Origin: Saccharopolyspora montiporae
GTDB taxonomy: Bacteria > Actinomycetota > Actinomycetes > Mycobacteriales > Pseudonocardiaceae
Direction of reading: 5' to 3'
DNA: 57,533 nucleotides
NCBI RefSeq assembly: GCF_015209505.1
Contig: NZ_JADEYC010000043.1
Location: 1-57,533 of the forward strand
Shown here: positions 47,335 to 55,290 of the stretch, in pieces
Layout: the number at the start of each line of letters is the position of its first letter
Position numbering within the stretch: the stretch's first letter is position 1
The notes under the pieces: generated by a model
Told to the model about the DNA's origin: nothing
The model's database searches: none
Seen by the model: only the letters and a program-made list of their open reading frames with translations
Position numbers and translations under genes: made by a program

Positions 47335-49014
47335 CTACTCCGCGGCGCGGGCGCGGGCCGTCCGTGCGTCCGGGGCCGACCGGGCCCGCTGCGCGGTAGC
47401 CGCCCACTGCTGCGCGGTGCGTTCGGCCAGGCCTGCACCGACCGCGGGCAGCGCGGCCGAGGTCATGGACAGGCTCGTCGCGCCCATCCCGGTGAACACC
47501 CCGGCCAGCAGCGGATCGGCCGCGGCTTCCCCGCAGATCCCGACCGGCTTGCCCAGCTCGCGCCCGGCCCGGCACAGCCCGTCGACCAGGCGCAGCAGTG
47601 CGGGCTGCCACGGATCGTTGAGCTCGGCCAGCGCTCCGCAGAGCCGGTCGGCCGCAGTGGTGTACTGCGCCAGGTCATTGGTGCCGATGCTGACGAAATC
47701 CACCGCGTCCAGCAGCTCCTCGGCGCACAGCGCCGCGGCGGGTGTCTCCACCATGACCCCGGCCCTGCGCAGGCCGGCGGCGCGGGCGCGCGTGGCGAAC
47801 CAGGCGGCTTCGTGTGCGGTGGCGACCATCGGTGCCATGACCGAGACCTCGGCGTCGGCATCGCCCGCCGCGGCCGCGATCGCCGCCAGCTGCGCGTCCA
47901 GCAGCTGCGGGCGCTCGAACGCCGCCCGGAGCCCGCGCACGCCCAGCGCCGGATTGGGTTCACCGCCCGCGTCCAGGAACGGCAGCGGCTTGTCCGCCCC
48001 GGCGTCCAATGTTCGCACCACGACCGGCTTTCCGGCGAACTCGCCCAGCACCGCGGCGTAGGCGACGCGTTGTGCCTCGGCGTCCGGTTCGCGGGCGGCG
48101 TCCAGGAAGCAGAACTCGGTGCGGAACAGCCCGGATCCGTGTGCGCCCGCGCGCACCGCGGCCGCGGCGTCCTCGGCCGAGCCCACGTTGGCCAGGAGCG
48201 TGACCGGTCGGTCGTCGGCGGTGCGCCCGGCGCCGGTCCACTGCGGCCGATCGACGGTCTCCACCCCGGGCTCGACCCGGTCGTCCAGCAGTTGCACGGC
48301 CCCGGACGAGCCGTCCACGCGGGCCGACGCGGCCTGCTCGGCGAGCAGGCCGCGGGCGGCGACCACGGCCGGGATGCCGAGCGACCGCGCCAGGATCGCG
48401 GTGTGCCCGGTGGGCCCGCCCTCCTCGGTGACCAGCGCCAGGACCTGCTCGGGGTCGAGCTCGGCGGTGTCGGCGGGTGCCAGATCACGCGCGAGCAGCA
48501 CCGCGGGGCCGGTCAGCGGGCCGATCCCGCGGCGGCCGGTCCCGTCGAGCTCGGCGATCACCCGGTCGCGCACATCGCGCAGGTCGGCGACGCGTTCGGC
48601 GAGATATCCGCCGGTGGCTTCGAGCAGCTCGGCGAACTCCCCGGCCGCCTCGAACAACGCCCGGGCCGCGGGCAGCGCACGGCGGTCCACGAGCGCTTCG
48701 GCCTTGTCCAGCAGGGAGGGATCGGTGGCCAGGGTGGCCGTCATCGCCAACACCTCGCCGAGTTGGCCGTCGGCCGCGGACGCCCGGTCGTGCAGGTCGG
48801 CGGCCACGGACTCGGCGGCCGGGCGGATGCGCGCCGCCTCGGCGGCGGGGTCGGCCGGGGCGGGTCCGGACGGTGGTTCCGGCGCCGCGTCCGCGTCGAT
48901 CCGCACCACCGGGCCGGTCGCCCGGCCCGGACTGACGCCGACACCCCGCAGCGTGGCGCCGGTGTCCGTGCTGGAGCCCGGCACCGGTTCGGCGTCCGGG
49001 GTCGGGTGGGTCAT
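47335..49014 (-). CDS. ptsI: Phosphoenolpyruvate-protein phosphotransferase (PTS enzyme I)
   Basis: This 559-residue enzyme I takes phosphate from PEP and passes it to HPr. The phosphohistidine H204 is in GGPTGHTAILARSLGIPAV. The PEP-binding domain has GLFRTEFCFLD, VVRTLDAGADKPLPF, VETPAAALCAEELLD, SIGTNDLAQYTTAADR and GICGEAAADP with the active-site cysteine. The N-terminus has an acidic Pro-rich extension of about 20 residues before GVGVSPGRATGP. ATG 49014 follows GAGGAG. It is divergent from the fructose operon across about 100 bases and converges on the polysaccharide locus. Confidence 0.95.
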   Translation of the reverse strand: MTHPTPDAEPVPGSSTDTGATLRGVGVSPGRATGPVVRIDADAAPEPPSGPAPADPAAEAARIRPAAESVAADLHDRASAADGQLGEVLAMTATLATDPSLLDKAEALVDRRALPAARALFEAAGEFAELLEATGGYLAERVADLRDVRDRVIAELDGTGRRGIGPLTGPAVLLARDLAPADTAELDPEQVLALVTEEGGPTGHTAILARSLGIPAVVAARGLLAEQAASARVDGSSGAVQLLDDRVEPGVETVDRPQWTGAGRTADDRPVTLLANVGSAEDAAAAVRAGAHGSGLFRTEFCFLDAAREPDAEAQRVAYAAVLGEFAGKPVVVRTLDAGADKPLPFLDAGGEPNPALGVRGLRAAFERPQLLDAQLAAIAAAAGDADAEVSVMAPMVATAHEAAWFATRARAAGLRRAGVMVETPAAALCAEELLDAVDFVSIGTNDLAQYTTAADRLCGALAELNDPWQPALLRLVDGLCRAGRELGKPVGICGEAAADPLLAGVFTGMGATSLSMTSAALPAVGAGLAERTAQQWAATAQRARSAPDARTARARAAE

Positions 49015-49052
49015 CTGCACTCCTCGTTCCTGCCGTGGCCGCTCTGCCGTGC

Positions 49053-49090
49053 TTGACAATATGGCAACAACGGGCAGAATCAAGCAACAA
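49053..49090 (+). promoter_or_regulatory. Promoter and likely DeoR-type operator of the fructose operon
   Basis: TTGACA (49053-49058) and CAGAAT (49075-49080) have a 16-base spacer and point to the DeoR gene. GCAACAA occurs at 49064-49070 and again at 49084-49090, exactly 20 bases apart (two helical turns), flanking the -10 region. Such spaced repeats are typical for DeoR-family dimers or tetramers, so autoregulation is likely. This region is the only lower-GC patch between the divergent EI and regulator genes. Confidence 0.6.
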
Positions 49091-49116
49091 CAAACACGGA
49101 CCGGAGGACAACGGGC

Positions 49117-49878
49117 ATGTACGGGGCCGAGCGCCAGCAGCGCCTGGCGCAGCGCACACGCCGCGACGGGCGCATCGACGTCGCCGCGGCGGCCGCCGAG
49201 TACGACGTGGCGCCGGAGACCATCCGCCGCGACCTCGCCGCGCTCGAACGCCAGGGCCTGGTGCGCCGCGTCTACGGCGGGGCCATCCCGGTCGAGCGGC
49301 TCGACTTCGAACCCGGCGTGTCCCAGCGCGACCGCACCAACGCCGCGGAGAAGGAGCGCATCGCGCGGGCCGCGCTGGAAGCGGTGCCCGAGCGCGGGAC
49401 GGTGCTGCTCGACGCCGGGACCACCACGGCGCGGCTGGCGGGTCTGCTGCCCGCCGAGCGTGAACTGTCCGTGGTCACCAACTCGCTGCCGGTGGCCACT
49501 GCGCTGGCCCCGCGCGGCAACTACCGGGTGCACATGCTCGGCGGCCGCATCCGCGGCACCACGCTGGCCGCCGTCGAGTCCTGGGCGCTGGACGTGCTGC
49601 GGGGGCTGACCGTCGATGTCGGGTTCTTCGGCACCAACGGCTTCTCCGCCGAGCGCGGGTGCACGACGCCCGATCCCGCCGAGTCCGCGGTCAAGGCCGC
49701 CATGGTCGCCGCGTGCCGCAGGCGGGTGCTGCTGGCCGACCACAGCAAGTACGGCGACGACCAGTTCAGCCGGTTCGCCGAGCTGGACGCGGTGGACGTG
49801 GTGATCACCGACAGCGGGCTGGATGCGGCCGCTCAGGAGGAACTCGGCGGGGCCGCCGGGGAGGTGGTGCTCGCGTGA
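49117..49878 (+). CDS. DeoR-family transcriptional regulator of the fructose PTS (FruR-like)
   Basis: This 253-residue repressor has an HTH_DeoR N-terminus (MYGAERQQRLAQRTRRDG, VAPETIRRDLAALERQGLVRRVYGG) and a DeoRC sensor domain with ERGTVLLDAGTTTARL, TNSLPVATAL, MLGGRIRGTT, FFGTNGFSAERG and VLLADHSKYGD, the sugar-phosphate (probably fructose-1-phosphate) binding fold. ATG 49117 follows GGAGG at nine bases. Its stop overlaps the fruK start by four bases, so regulator and enzyme are translated together. Confidence 0.92.
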   Translation: MYGAERQQRLAQRTRRDGRIDVAAAAAEYDVAPETIRRDLAALERQGLVRRVYGGAIPVERLDFEPGVSQRDRTNAAEKERIARAALEAVPERGTVLLDAGTTTARLAGLLPAERELSVVTNSLPVATALAPRGNYRVHMLGGRIRGTTLAAVESWALDVLRGLTVDVGFFGTNGFSAERGCTTPDPAESAVKAAMVAACRRRVLLADHSKYGDDQFSRFAELDAVDVVITDSGLDAAAQEELGGAAGEVVLA

Positions 49879-50819
49879 TCGTCACCGTCACCCCCAACCC
49901 GAGCCTGGACCGCACGCTGCACGTGCAGCACCTCGTGCCGGGCGCGGTGCACCGGGCCGGGCACGCGCACCTGGATCCGGGTGGCAAGGGCGTCAACGTC
50001 GCCCGCGCGCTGGTGGCTGCGGACGCGCCCGCCACCGCGGTGCTGCCCTCCGGCGGCGTCGAAGGAGCCCGCGTGGCGGAGCTGCTGGCGCCGGAGTCGG
50101 TCCCGGTGGCGCAGGTGCCGATCGGGACCGCCACGCGCAGCAACCTGGCCGTCGTCGAATCCGACGGCACCACAAGCAAGTTCAACGAATCCGGACCGCA
50201 GCTCACCCCGGCGGAGAGCACCGCGTTGCAGGACCGCGCCGGTGAGCTCGGTGCCGGCGCCGAATGGGTCGTGACCTGCGGCAGCGTGCCGGACGGCTGC
50301 CCGCCCGACCTGCACGCGCGGATCGTGCGGGCCGCGCGCGACGCCGGAGCGGCGACCGCGGTGGACACCTCCGGCGCCGAACTGCGGCACGCGTGCCTGG
50401 CCGGGCCCGACCTGGTCAAACCCAACCTGACCGAGCTGGCGGAGCTGGCCGGGTCCCCACTGCACGACCTCGGCGACGTGCTGCGCGTCGCGCAGCGCCT
50501 CCGGGACGGAGGAGTCGGCGCGGTGCTGGTCAGCCTCGGCGCCCTGGGCGCGGTCCTGGTCGACGGCACCGGCAGCAGGCATGCGACCTGCCCGCCCGAG
50601 CAGGTGCGCAGCACCGTCGGCGCCGGTGACGCCACGCTCGCCGGGTTCCTGCTCGGCGGTGGAGGAGGGGACCGGGCGCTGCGCACGGCGGTGGCCTACG
50701 GCGCGGCGGCGGTCGGGTTGGCGGGCACCCGGATGCCCCGACCGGCGGACGTGCACCCCGACCGGGTGCAGGTGCGGGCAGTGGACGAAACGGCAAGTCT
50801 CAGCGGAGTGGCGGCATGA
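49875..50819 (+). CDS. fruK: 1-phosphofructokinase
   Basis: This 314-residue PfkB-type kinase phosphorylates fructose-1-phosphate to fructose-1,6-bisphosphate. VTVTPNPSLDRTL, then LDPGGKGVNVARAL, the substrate loop KFNESGPQLT, and STVGAGDATLAGFLLG with the catalytic Asp in GAGD are family hallmarks. The GTG start overlaps the regulator stop, and its stop overlaps IIA by four bases, placing it in the transcript that supplies its substrate. Confidence 0.95.
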   Translation: MIVTVTPNPSLDRTLHVQHLVPGAVHRAGHAHLDPGGKGVNVARALVAADAPATAVLPSGGVEGARVAELLAPESVPVAQVPIGTATRSNLAVVESDGTTSKFNESGPQLTPAESTALQDRAGELGAGAEWVVTCGSVPDGCPPDLHARIVRAARDAGAATAVDTSGAELRHACLAGPDLVKPNLTELAELAGSPLHDLGDVLRVAQRLRDGGVGAVLVSLGALGAVLVDGTGSRHATCPPEQVRSTVGAGDATLAGFLLGGGGGDRALRTAVAYGAAAVGLAGTRMPRPADVHPDRVQVRAVDETASLSGVAA

Positions 50820-51265
50820 CAACCCTCATCACCCCCGAACTCGTGGACCTGGACGCGCAGGCGGCCGACCGCGGCGAACTCGTCAGGTCCATGGCCGAGC
50901 GACTGCGCGCGGCCGGACGCCTCTGCGACATCGAGCAGTTCCTGTCCGATGTGGAGGCTCGCGAGCAGCAGATGCCCACCGGGCTGGAAGGCGGCGTGGG
51001 CATCCCGCACTGCCGGTCGACCGCGGTCACCGAACCGTCCCTGGTGTTCGCGCGCAGTCCGCACGGCGTCGACTTCGGGGCCGCCGACGGTCCGGCCACG
51101 CTGATCTTCCTGATCGCTGCACCGGAAGGGGGCGGCGAGGAGCACATGACCGTGCTGGCCGCCCTGGCCCGGCGGTTGATGCGCACCGAGTTCAAGCAGG
51201 CGCTGCGCGAGGCCACCGACCCGGCCGCGGCCGCCGAGCACATCAGCTCGGAGGTGGCGCCATGA
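50816..51265 (+). CDS. fruA: PTS fructose-specific EIIA
   Basis: This 149-residue EIIA protein is the second phosphate carrier. The phosphohistidine H65 is in GGVGIPHCRST. The rest follows the mannitol/fructose IIA fold (VDLDAQAADRGELVRSMAERL, then HGVDFGAADGPATLIFLIAAP). It is a free-standing subunit, unlike fused FruA. The start overlaps fruK and the stop overlaps IIBC, both by four bases. Confidence 0.9.
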   Translation: MTTLITPELVDLDAQAADRGELVRSMAERLRAAGRLCDIEQFLSDVEAREQQMPTGLEGGVGIPHCRSTAVTEPSLVFARSPHGVDFGAADGPATLIFLIAAPEGGGEEHMTVLAALARRLMRTEFKQALREATDPAAAAEHISSEVAP

Positions 51266-52710
51266 AGGTCGTCGCGGTGACCGCGTGCCCGACCGGTATC
51301 GCGCACACCTACATGGCCGCCGAGGCGCTGGAGCAGGCCGCCGCGGACCGCGGTGCGCAGATCCAGGTGGAGACCCAGGGGTCGGCCGGATCCGCGGAAC
51401 TGTCCACTGCGGACATCGCCGCGGCCGACGTCGTGGTCTTCGCGGCCGACGTCGGTGTGCGCGACCGGGACCGCTTCGCGGGCAAGCCGATCGTGGAAGC
51501 GGGCGTCAAGCAGGCCATCAACGACGCCGCCGGGCTGTTGGAGCGGGCGGCCGACGCCACCCGGCAGGAAAGCGCCGATCCGGCACCGGAAACCGAACCC
51601 GAGGATGAAACATCCGGCACAGCAGCCGAATCCGCGCCCGGTTTCGGTTCACGGCTGCGCCAGTGGCTGATGACCGGGGTCAGCTACTTGATCCCGTTCG
51701 TATCCGCGGGCGGATTGCTCATGGCGCTGAGCTACGCGCTCGGCGGGTACCAGATCACCGATGCGCCGCCGGTCACCGAGCACTTCGACGCCCTCGAACT
51801 CGCCAGCTGGGCCGCGCTGGCGAACCAGACCGGACAAGCCGCCTTCGAGTTCCTGGTCCCGGTGCTGGCGGGCTTCATCGCCTATGCGATGGCTGATCGT
51901 CCCGCTCTCGCACCGGGTTTCGTCGGTGGCGCGATCGCGGTGACCACCGGCGCCGGATTCCTCGGCGGCCTGGTGGCCGGTCTGCTGGCCGGAGCCGTGG
52001 TCGTCGGCCTCAAGCGCGTCCCGGTCCCGCGCGGGATCGCGGGCATCATGCCGGTGGTGGTGCTCCCGCTGTTGGGTTCGCTGGTGGTCGGCGTGCTCAT
52101 GTTCCTCGTCGTCGGCCAGCCCATCGCGGCGATCATGGCCGGGCTGACCGCATGGCTGACCGGGCTGTCCGGTGCCAACGCGGTGCTGCTCGGCGCATTG
52201 CTGGGCGCCATGATCGCCTTCGACATGGGCGGTCCGGTGAACAAGGTCGCCTACACCTTCGCGGTCGGCGGGCTCAGCATCGCGACCACCGCATCGCTGG
52301 AGATCATGGCGGCGGTGATGGCGGCGGGAATGGTTCCGCCGCTGGCCCTGGCGCTGGCCACGACGGTGCGCGGCAGCTCGTTCACCCCCGCCGAGCGCAC
52401 CAGCGGGCGCACCGCCTGGCTGCTCGGAGCCTCGTTCATCACCGAGGGCGCCATCCCGTTCGCCGCCGCGGACCCGCTGCGGGTGATCCCGCCGATGGTC
52501 GCCGGATCGGCCACGGCGGGCGCCGTGTCGATGGGCGCGGACGCGACGCTGCGCGCCCCGCACGGTGGGCTGTTCGTGCTGCCGCTGGTGGGCGGACCGC
52601 TGCTGTACGCCGCTGCGATCGCCGCGGGTGTGGTCGTCGCCGCCGCCGGCGTGCTGGTGGCCAAGCGCATCGGCGACCCGACCGGCCTCGACCGCACCAC
52701 CGCGGCCTGA
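51262..52710 (+). CDS. PTS fructose-specific EIIBC
   Basis: This 482-residue fusion has an N-terminal IIB domain (about 1-95) with C9 in VTACPTGIAHTYMAAEAL as the phosphocysteine, an acidic Pro/Glu-rich linker (about 96-125), and a C-terminal IIC of about eight to ten spans. The IIC carries YLIPFVSAGGLLMAL, GAMIAFDMGGPVNKVAY and FITEGAIPFAAADPLRVIPP, the last holding the sugar-binding Glu motif. It imports and phosphorylates fructose to fructose-1-phosphate. It overlaps IIA by four bases; HPr follows 55 bases on. Confidence 0.95.
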   Translation: MKVVAVTACPTGIAHTYMAAEALEQAAADRGAQIQVETQGSAGSAELSTADIAAADVVVFAADVGVRDRDRFAGKPIVEAGVKQAINDAAGLLERAADATRQESADPAPETEPEDETSGTAAESAPGFGSRLRQWLMTGVSYLIPFVSAGGLLMALSYALGGYQITDAPPVTEHFDALELASWAALANQTGQAAFEFLVPVLAGFIAYAMADRPALAPGFVGGAIAVTTGAGFLGGLVAGLLAGAVVVGLKRVPVPRGIAGIMPVVVLPLLGSLVVGVLMFLVVGQPIAAIMAGLTAWLTGLSGANAVLLGALLGAMIAFDMGGPVNKVAYTFAVGGLSIATTASLEIMAAVMAAGMVPPLALALATTVRGSSFTPAERTSGRTAWLLGASFITEGAIPFAAADPLRVIPPMVAGSATAGAVSMGADATLRAPHGGLFVLPLVGGPLLYAAAIAAGVVVAAAGVLVAKRIGDPTGLDRTTAA

Positions 52711-52765
52711 ACCGCACCGACCCCGCCAGGGTCCCGTCTTGCACTCGTGATGAGGAGCGATCCCG

Positions 52766-53041
52766 ATGAACCGACGTGTGACCATCGCGTCCACCGTGGG
52801 CCTGCACGCCCGGCCCGCGGCGCTGTTCGCCAAGGCCGCCGCCGCGCAGCAGTCACCGGTGACGATCGCCAAGGTCGCCGACGGACAGGCCGGCGAGGCC
52901 GTCGACGCCGCCAGCGTGCTGGCTCTGATGGGACTCGGCGCGATGCACGGCGACGAGGTGGAGCTGACCTGCGCCGACGAGTCCGCGTTGGCGGAACTGG
53001 CCGAGCTGCTCGCCCGCGATCATGACGCCGAACCGGCCTGA
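52766..53041 (+). CDS. ptsH: Phosphocarrier protein HPr
   Basis: This 91-residue HPr carries the phosphohistidine H14 in STVGLHARPAALF. The regulatory-serine region (around 45-58, DAASVLALMGLGAMHGDE) keeps the general shape of HPr; the serine before VLALM is the likely Ser46 equivalent. ATG 52766 is preceded by GAGGAG. With EI, IIA and IIBC it completes the whole phosphorelay in this one locus. Confidence 0.95.
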   Translation: MNRRVTIASTVGLHARPAALFAKAAAAQQSPVTIAKVADGQAGEAVDAASVLALMGLGAMHGDEVELTCADESALAELAELLARDHDAEPA

Positions 53042-53172
53042 GCGGCACCGGACGACTCCGCGCGCAGCTCGTCGATCGCTGCCCGGATGCCGTCGCGGTG
53101 GTGCGCCAGCACGACCACGTGCAGCGGATCCCCGCGCGAGCCGAGCTGCTGCGCCTCGCCGATCCGGAGCAT
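53020..53172 (-). CDS. Possible small ORF (50 aa) downstream of the F420-type gene
   Basis: ATG 53172 lies ten bases after the LLM oxidoreductase stop on the same strand and opens a 50-residue frame. The product is hydrophilic with a mid-region LHVVVLAHHRDGIRAAIDELR that could form a strand and helix, and an Ala/Ser/Gly-rich tail. No ribosome site is clear, and it overlaps the HPr gene by 22 bases tail to tail. No family recognised. Confidence 0.3.
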   Translation of the reverse strand: MLRIGEAQQLGSRGDPLHVVVLAHHRDGIRAAIDELRAESSGAAQAGSAS

Positions 53173-53182
53173 GATCGCCGGT

Positions 53183-54013
53183 TCAGGCGCCGAGCAGGAG
53201 CCCGGCGATGTGCTCGTACGCCTGCCCGCGTGACGGACCGAGCGCCTGCACCGCGACGTGGTCGGCCCCGGCCTCCAGGTGCGCGGTGATGCCCTCGACC
53301 ACCGCTGCGGCAGCACCGTGCACGGCCAGCGCGTCGATCAGCCGGTCCGTCCCGCCGCCGTCGAGCTCCTGTTCCGGCCAGCCGAGTCGGATCAGGTTGC
53401 GCCGGTAGTTGACCAGCGACAGGTACGGGTTGCGCACGCCCTCCCGGCCGACCTCGCGGGCCCGTGGGGCGTCGGTGTCCAGCACGACCTTCTGCTCGGG
53501 GGCCAGCACCGGCCCGTCACCCAGGATCTCGCGCGCCCACCGGGTGTGCTCCGGCGTCACCAGGTAGGGGATCGCGCCCGCGCAGCGCTCGCCGGCCAGC
53601 CGCAGCACCTTCGGGCCGAGCGCGGCCAGCACCCGCCGGTCCGCGGGCACCCCGGCCCCGTCCAGCTGGTCCAGGTAGTCGACGACCTTGTCGTAGGGCC
53701 GCACGTACTCCTGCGCGGCTTCCGGGTGGCCCACGCCCACCCCCAGCACGAACCGTCCCGGGTGCGCGGCCTCGATGCGGTGGAACGACTCGGCCACCAC
53801 GCCTGCCGCGTCCTGCCACATGTTCACGATGCTGGTGCCGACGGTGATCCGCTCGGTCGCGGCCAGTAGCCGGTCCGCCACCTGCAGCGAGCCCTCGGGC
53901 GAACCGCCGACCCACGCGGTGCCGTAGCCGAGCTCCTCCAACCGGACCGCGACGTCCGGGTCCCACTCGTCCGAACGGCGCCAGACCCCGACCCTGCCCA
54001 GGTTCACCGCCAC
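53183..54013 (-). CDS. LLM-class F420-dependent oxidoreductase
   Basis: This 276-residue protein belongs to the luciferase-like monooxygenase superfamily, in the TIGR03620-type actinobacterial branch. Visible are LGRVGVWRRSDEWDP at the N-terminus, TAWVGGSPEGSL, ITVGTSIVNMW at the flavin (F420) barrel strand, and RFVLGVGVGHPEAAQ. These enzymes usually use cofactor F420 to reduce or oxidise small molecules. The start is GTG 54013 (the only plausible N-terminus). It is transcribed away from the formate-dehydrogenase-like gene. Substrate unknown. Confidence 0.88.
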   Translation of the reverse strand: MAVNLGRVGVWRRSDEWDPDVAVRLEELGYGTAWVGGSPEGSLQVADRLLAATERITVGTSIVNMWQDAAGVVAESFHRIEAAHPGRFVLGVGVGHPEAAQEYVRPYDKVVDYLDQLDGAGVPADRRVLAALGPKVLRLAGERCAGAIPYLVTPEHTRWAREILGDGPVLAPEQKVVLDTDAPRAREVGREGVRNPYLSLVNYRRNLIRLGWPEQELDGGGTDRLIDALAVHGAAAAVVEGITAHLEAGADHVAVQALGPSRGQAYEHIAGLLLGA

Positions 54014-54163
54014 GGTCGATCACCCCACACACCGGCACCTGCGCATTGCTCGGCGCAGCCATCGTCCGCGCGCACCGCAGCCGGGCGCAAGCGGACCCGC
54101 GCGTTTCGCGTGGACGGTGCCGGGAAACACCGCGGTGGCAGCGAATCCCCGTCGGGAGGACGG

Positions 54164-55237
54164 ATGAAGGTCGTCTACGTCTCCTACCCGCGCGGTGCGG
54201 CGCCGGGCGACGGTGCCACCGCCGACGCCGGCAACGCCCTCGGGCTGCGCGACCAGCTCGACCAGCACGGCCACCGGCTGGTGTCCACCAGCGACACCGG
54301 ATCCGGCCTCGACGAGGAGCTCGCTGATGCCCAGGTGCTGGTGACCACGCCGTTCTGGCCGGTCTACCTGGACGCGGAACGCCTCGACCGGGCCCCGCAG
54401 CTCGGCCTGGTGATCACCGCGGGCATCGGCTCCGATCACGTGGACTTCTCCGCTGCTCGTGAGCGTGGCATCCACCTGGCCGAGGTGACCGGGTCCAACG
54501 TGGTCAGCGTCGCCGAGCACAACGTGTTGCAGATCCTCGCGCTGGTGCGCAATTTCGTCCCCGCGCACCGGCAGGTGCTGGACGGGCGGTGGGACGTGGC
54601 CGAAGCCGCCGCACCCGCGCACGACCTGGAGGGCAAGACCGTCGGCATCGTCGGCCTGGGCGCGATCGGAGCCCGGACCGCCCTGCGCCTGCGCGGTTTC
54701 GACGTGCGGATGCTCTACCACGCCAGGCACCGGAAGAGCCCGGCGGAAGAGGCCACGCTGGGCGTGCGCTACGCGCGGTTCGACGACCTCGTCGCCGAGT
54801 CCGATGTGATCTGCCTGGCGCTGCCGCTCACCGGGGGCAGCCGGGCCATGTTCGACCGGGAACGCCTGGCCGCGATGAAACCGGGCGCGTGGCTGGTCAA
54901 CACGGCCCGCGGCGCCATCGTCGACCGCGACGACCTGGTGGTCTCCCTGGAATCCGGCCATCTCGGCGGGTACGCCGGCGACACCTGGTACCCGCAGCCC
55001 GCACCGGAGGACCACCCGTGGCGCAGCATGCCGAGCCACGCGATGACCATCCACTACTCGGGGATGACCGCCGAAGCCCAGCAGCGCATCGCGGCCGGGG
55101 TGCGCGAGATCCTCGGCGACTGGACTGCGGACCGCCCGCTACCGGAGGACTACCTGCTGCTGGACCCGCAAAGGCTGAGTAGCGCGGACGCGACCGGATC
55201 GGGTGGCGATCGTTTCACCCGGCCCGGCGCGGGGTAA
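54164..55237 (+). CDS. Formate dehydrogenase-like D-2-hydroxyacid dehydrogenase with altered cofactor site
   Basis: This 357-residue enzyme follows the metal-free formate dehydrogenase pattern: AGIGSDHVD (86-94), TGSNVVSVAEH with N112, GIVGLGAIGA (161-170), NTARG with R249, QPAPEDHPWR with Q278, and the histidine H297 in IHYSGM. The N112, R249, Q278 and H297 spacing matches the Pseudomonas enzyme to within one residue. The NAD-selecting aspartate (D221 there) corresponds to A187 in LYHARHR. Loss of that acid allows NADP+ in engineered and natural variants, so NADP+ use is possible. ATG 54164 follows GGGAGGA. Aconitase starts 53 bases downstream. Confidence 0.85.
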   Translation: MKVVYVSYPRGAAPGDGATADAGNALGLRDQLDQHGHRLVSTSDTGSGLDEELADAQVLVTTPFWPVYLDAERLDRAPQLGLVITAGIGSDHVDFSAARERGIHLAEVTGSNVVSVAEHNVLQILALVRNFVPAHRQVLDGRWDVAEAAAPAHDLEGKTVGIVGLGAIGARTALRLRGFDVRMLYHARHRKSPAEEATLGVRYARFDDLVAESDVICLALPLTGGSRAMFDRERLAAMKPGAWLVNTARGAIVDRDDLVVSLESGHLGGYAGDTWYPQPAPEDHPWRSMPSHAMTIHYSGMTAEAQQRIAAGVREILGDWTADRPLPEDYLLLDPQRLSSADATGSGGDRFTRPGAG

Positions 55238-55290
55238 CCCGGCACCGGGCCGGTGCGCCCCCGGTCCTACGCGCCCCGCTGGAGGTCGCC

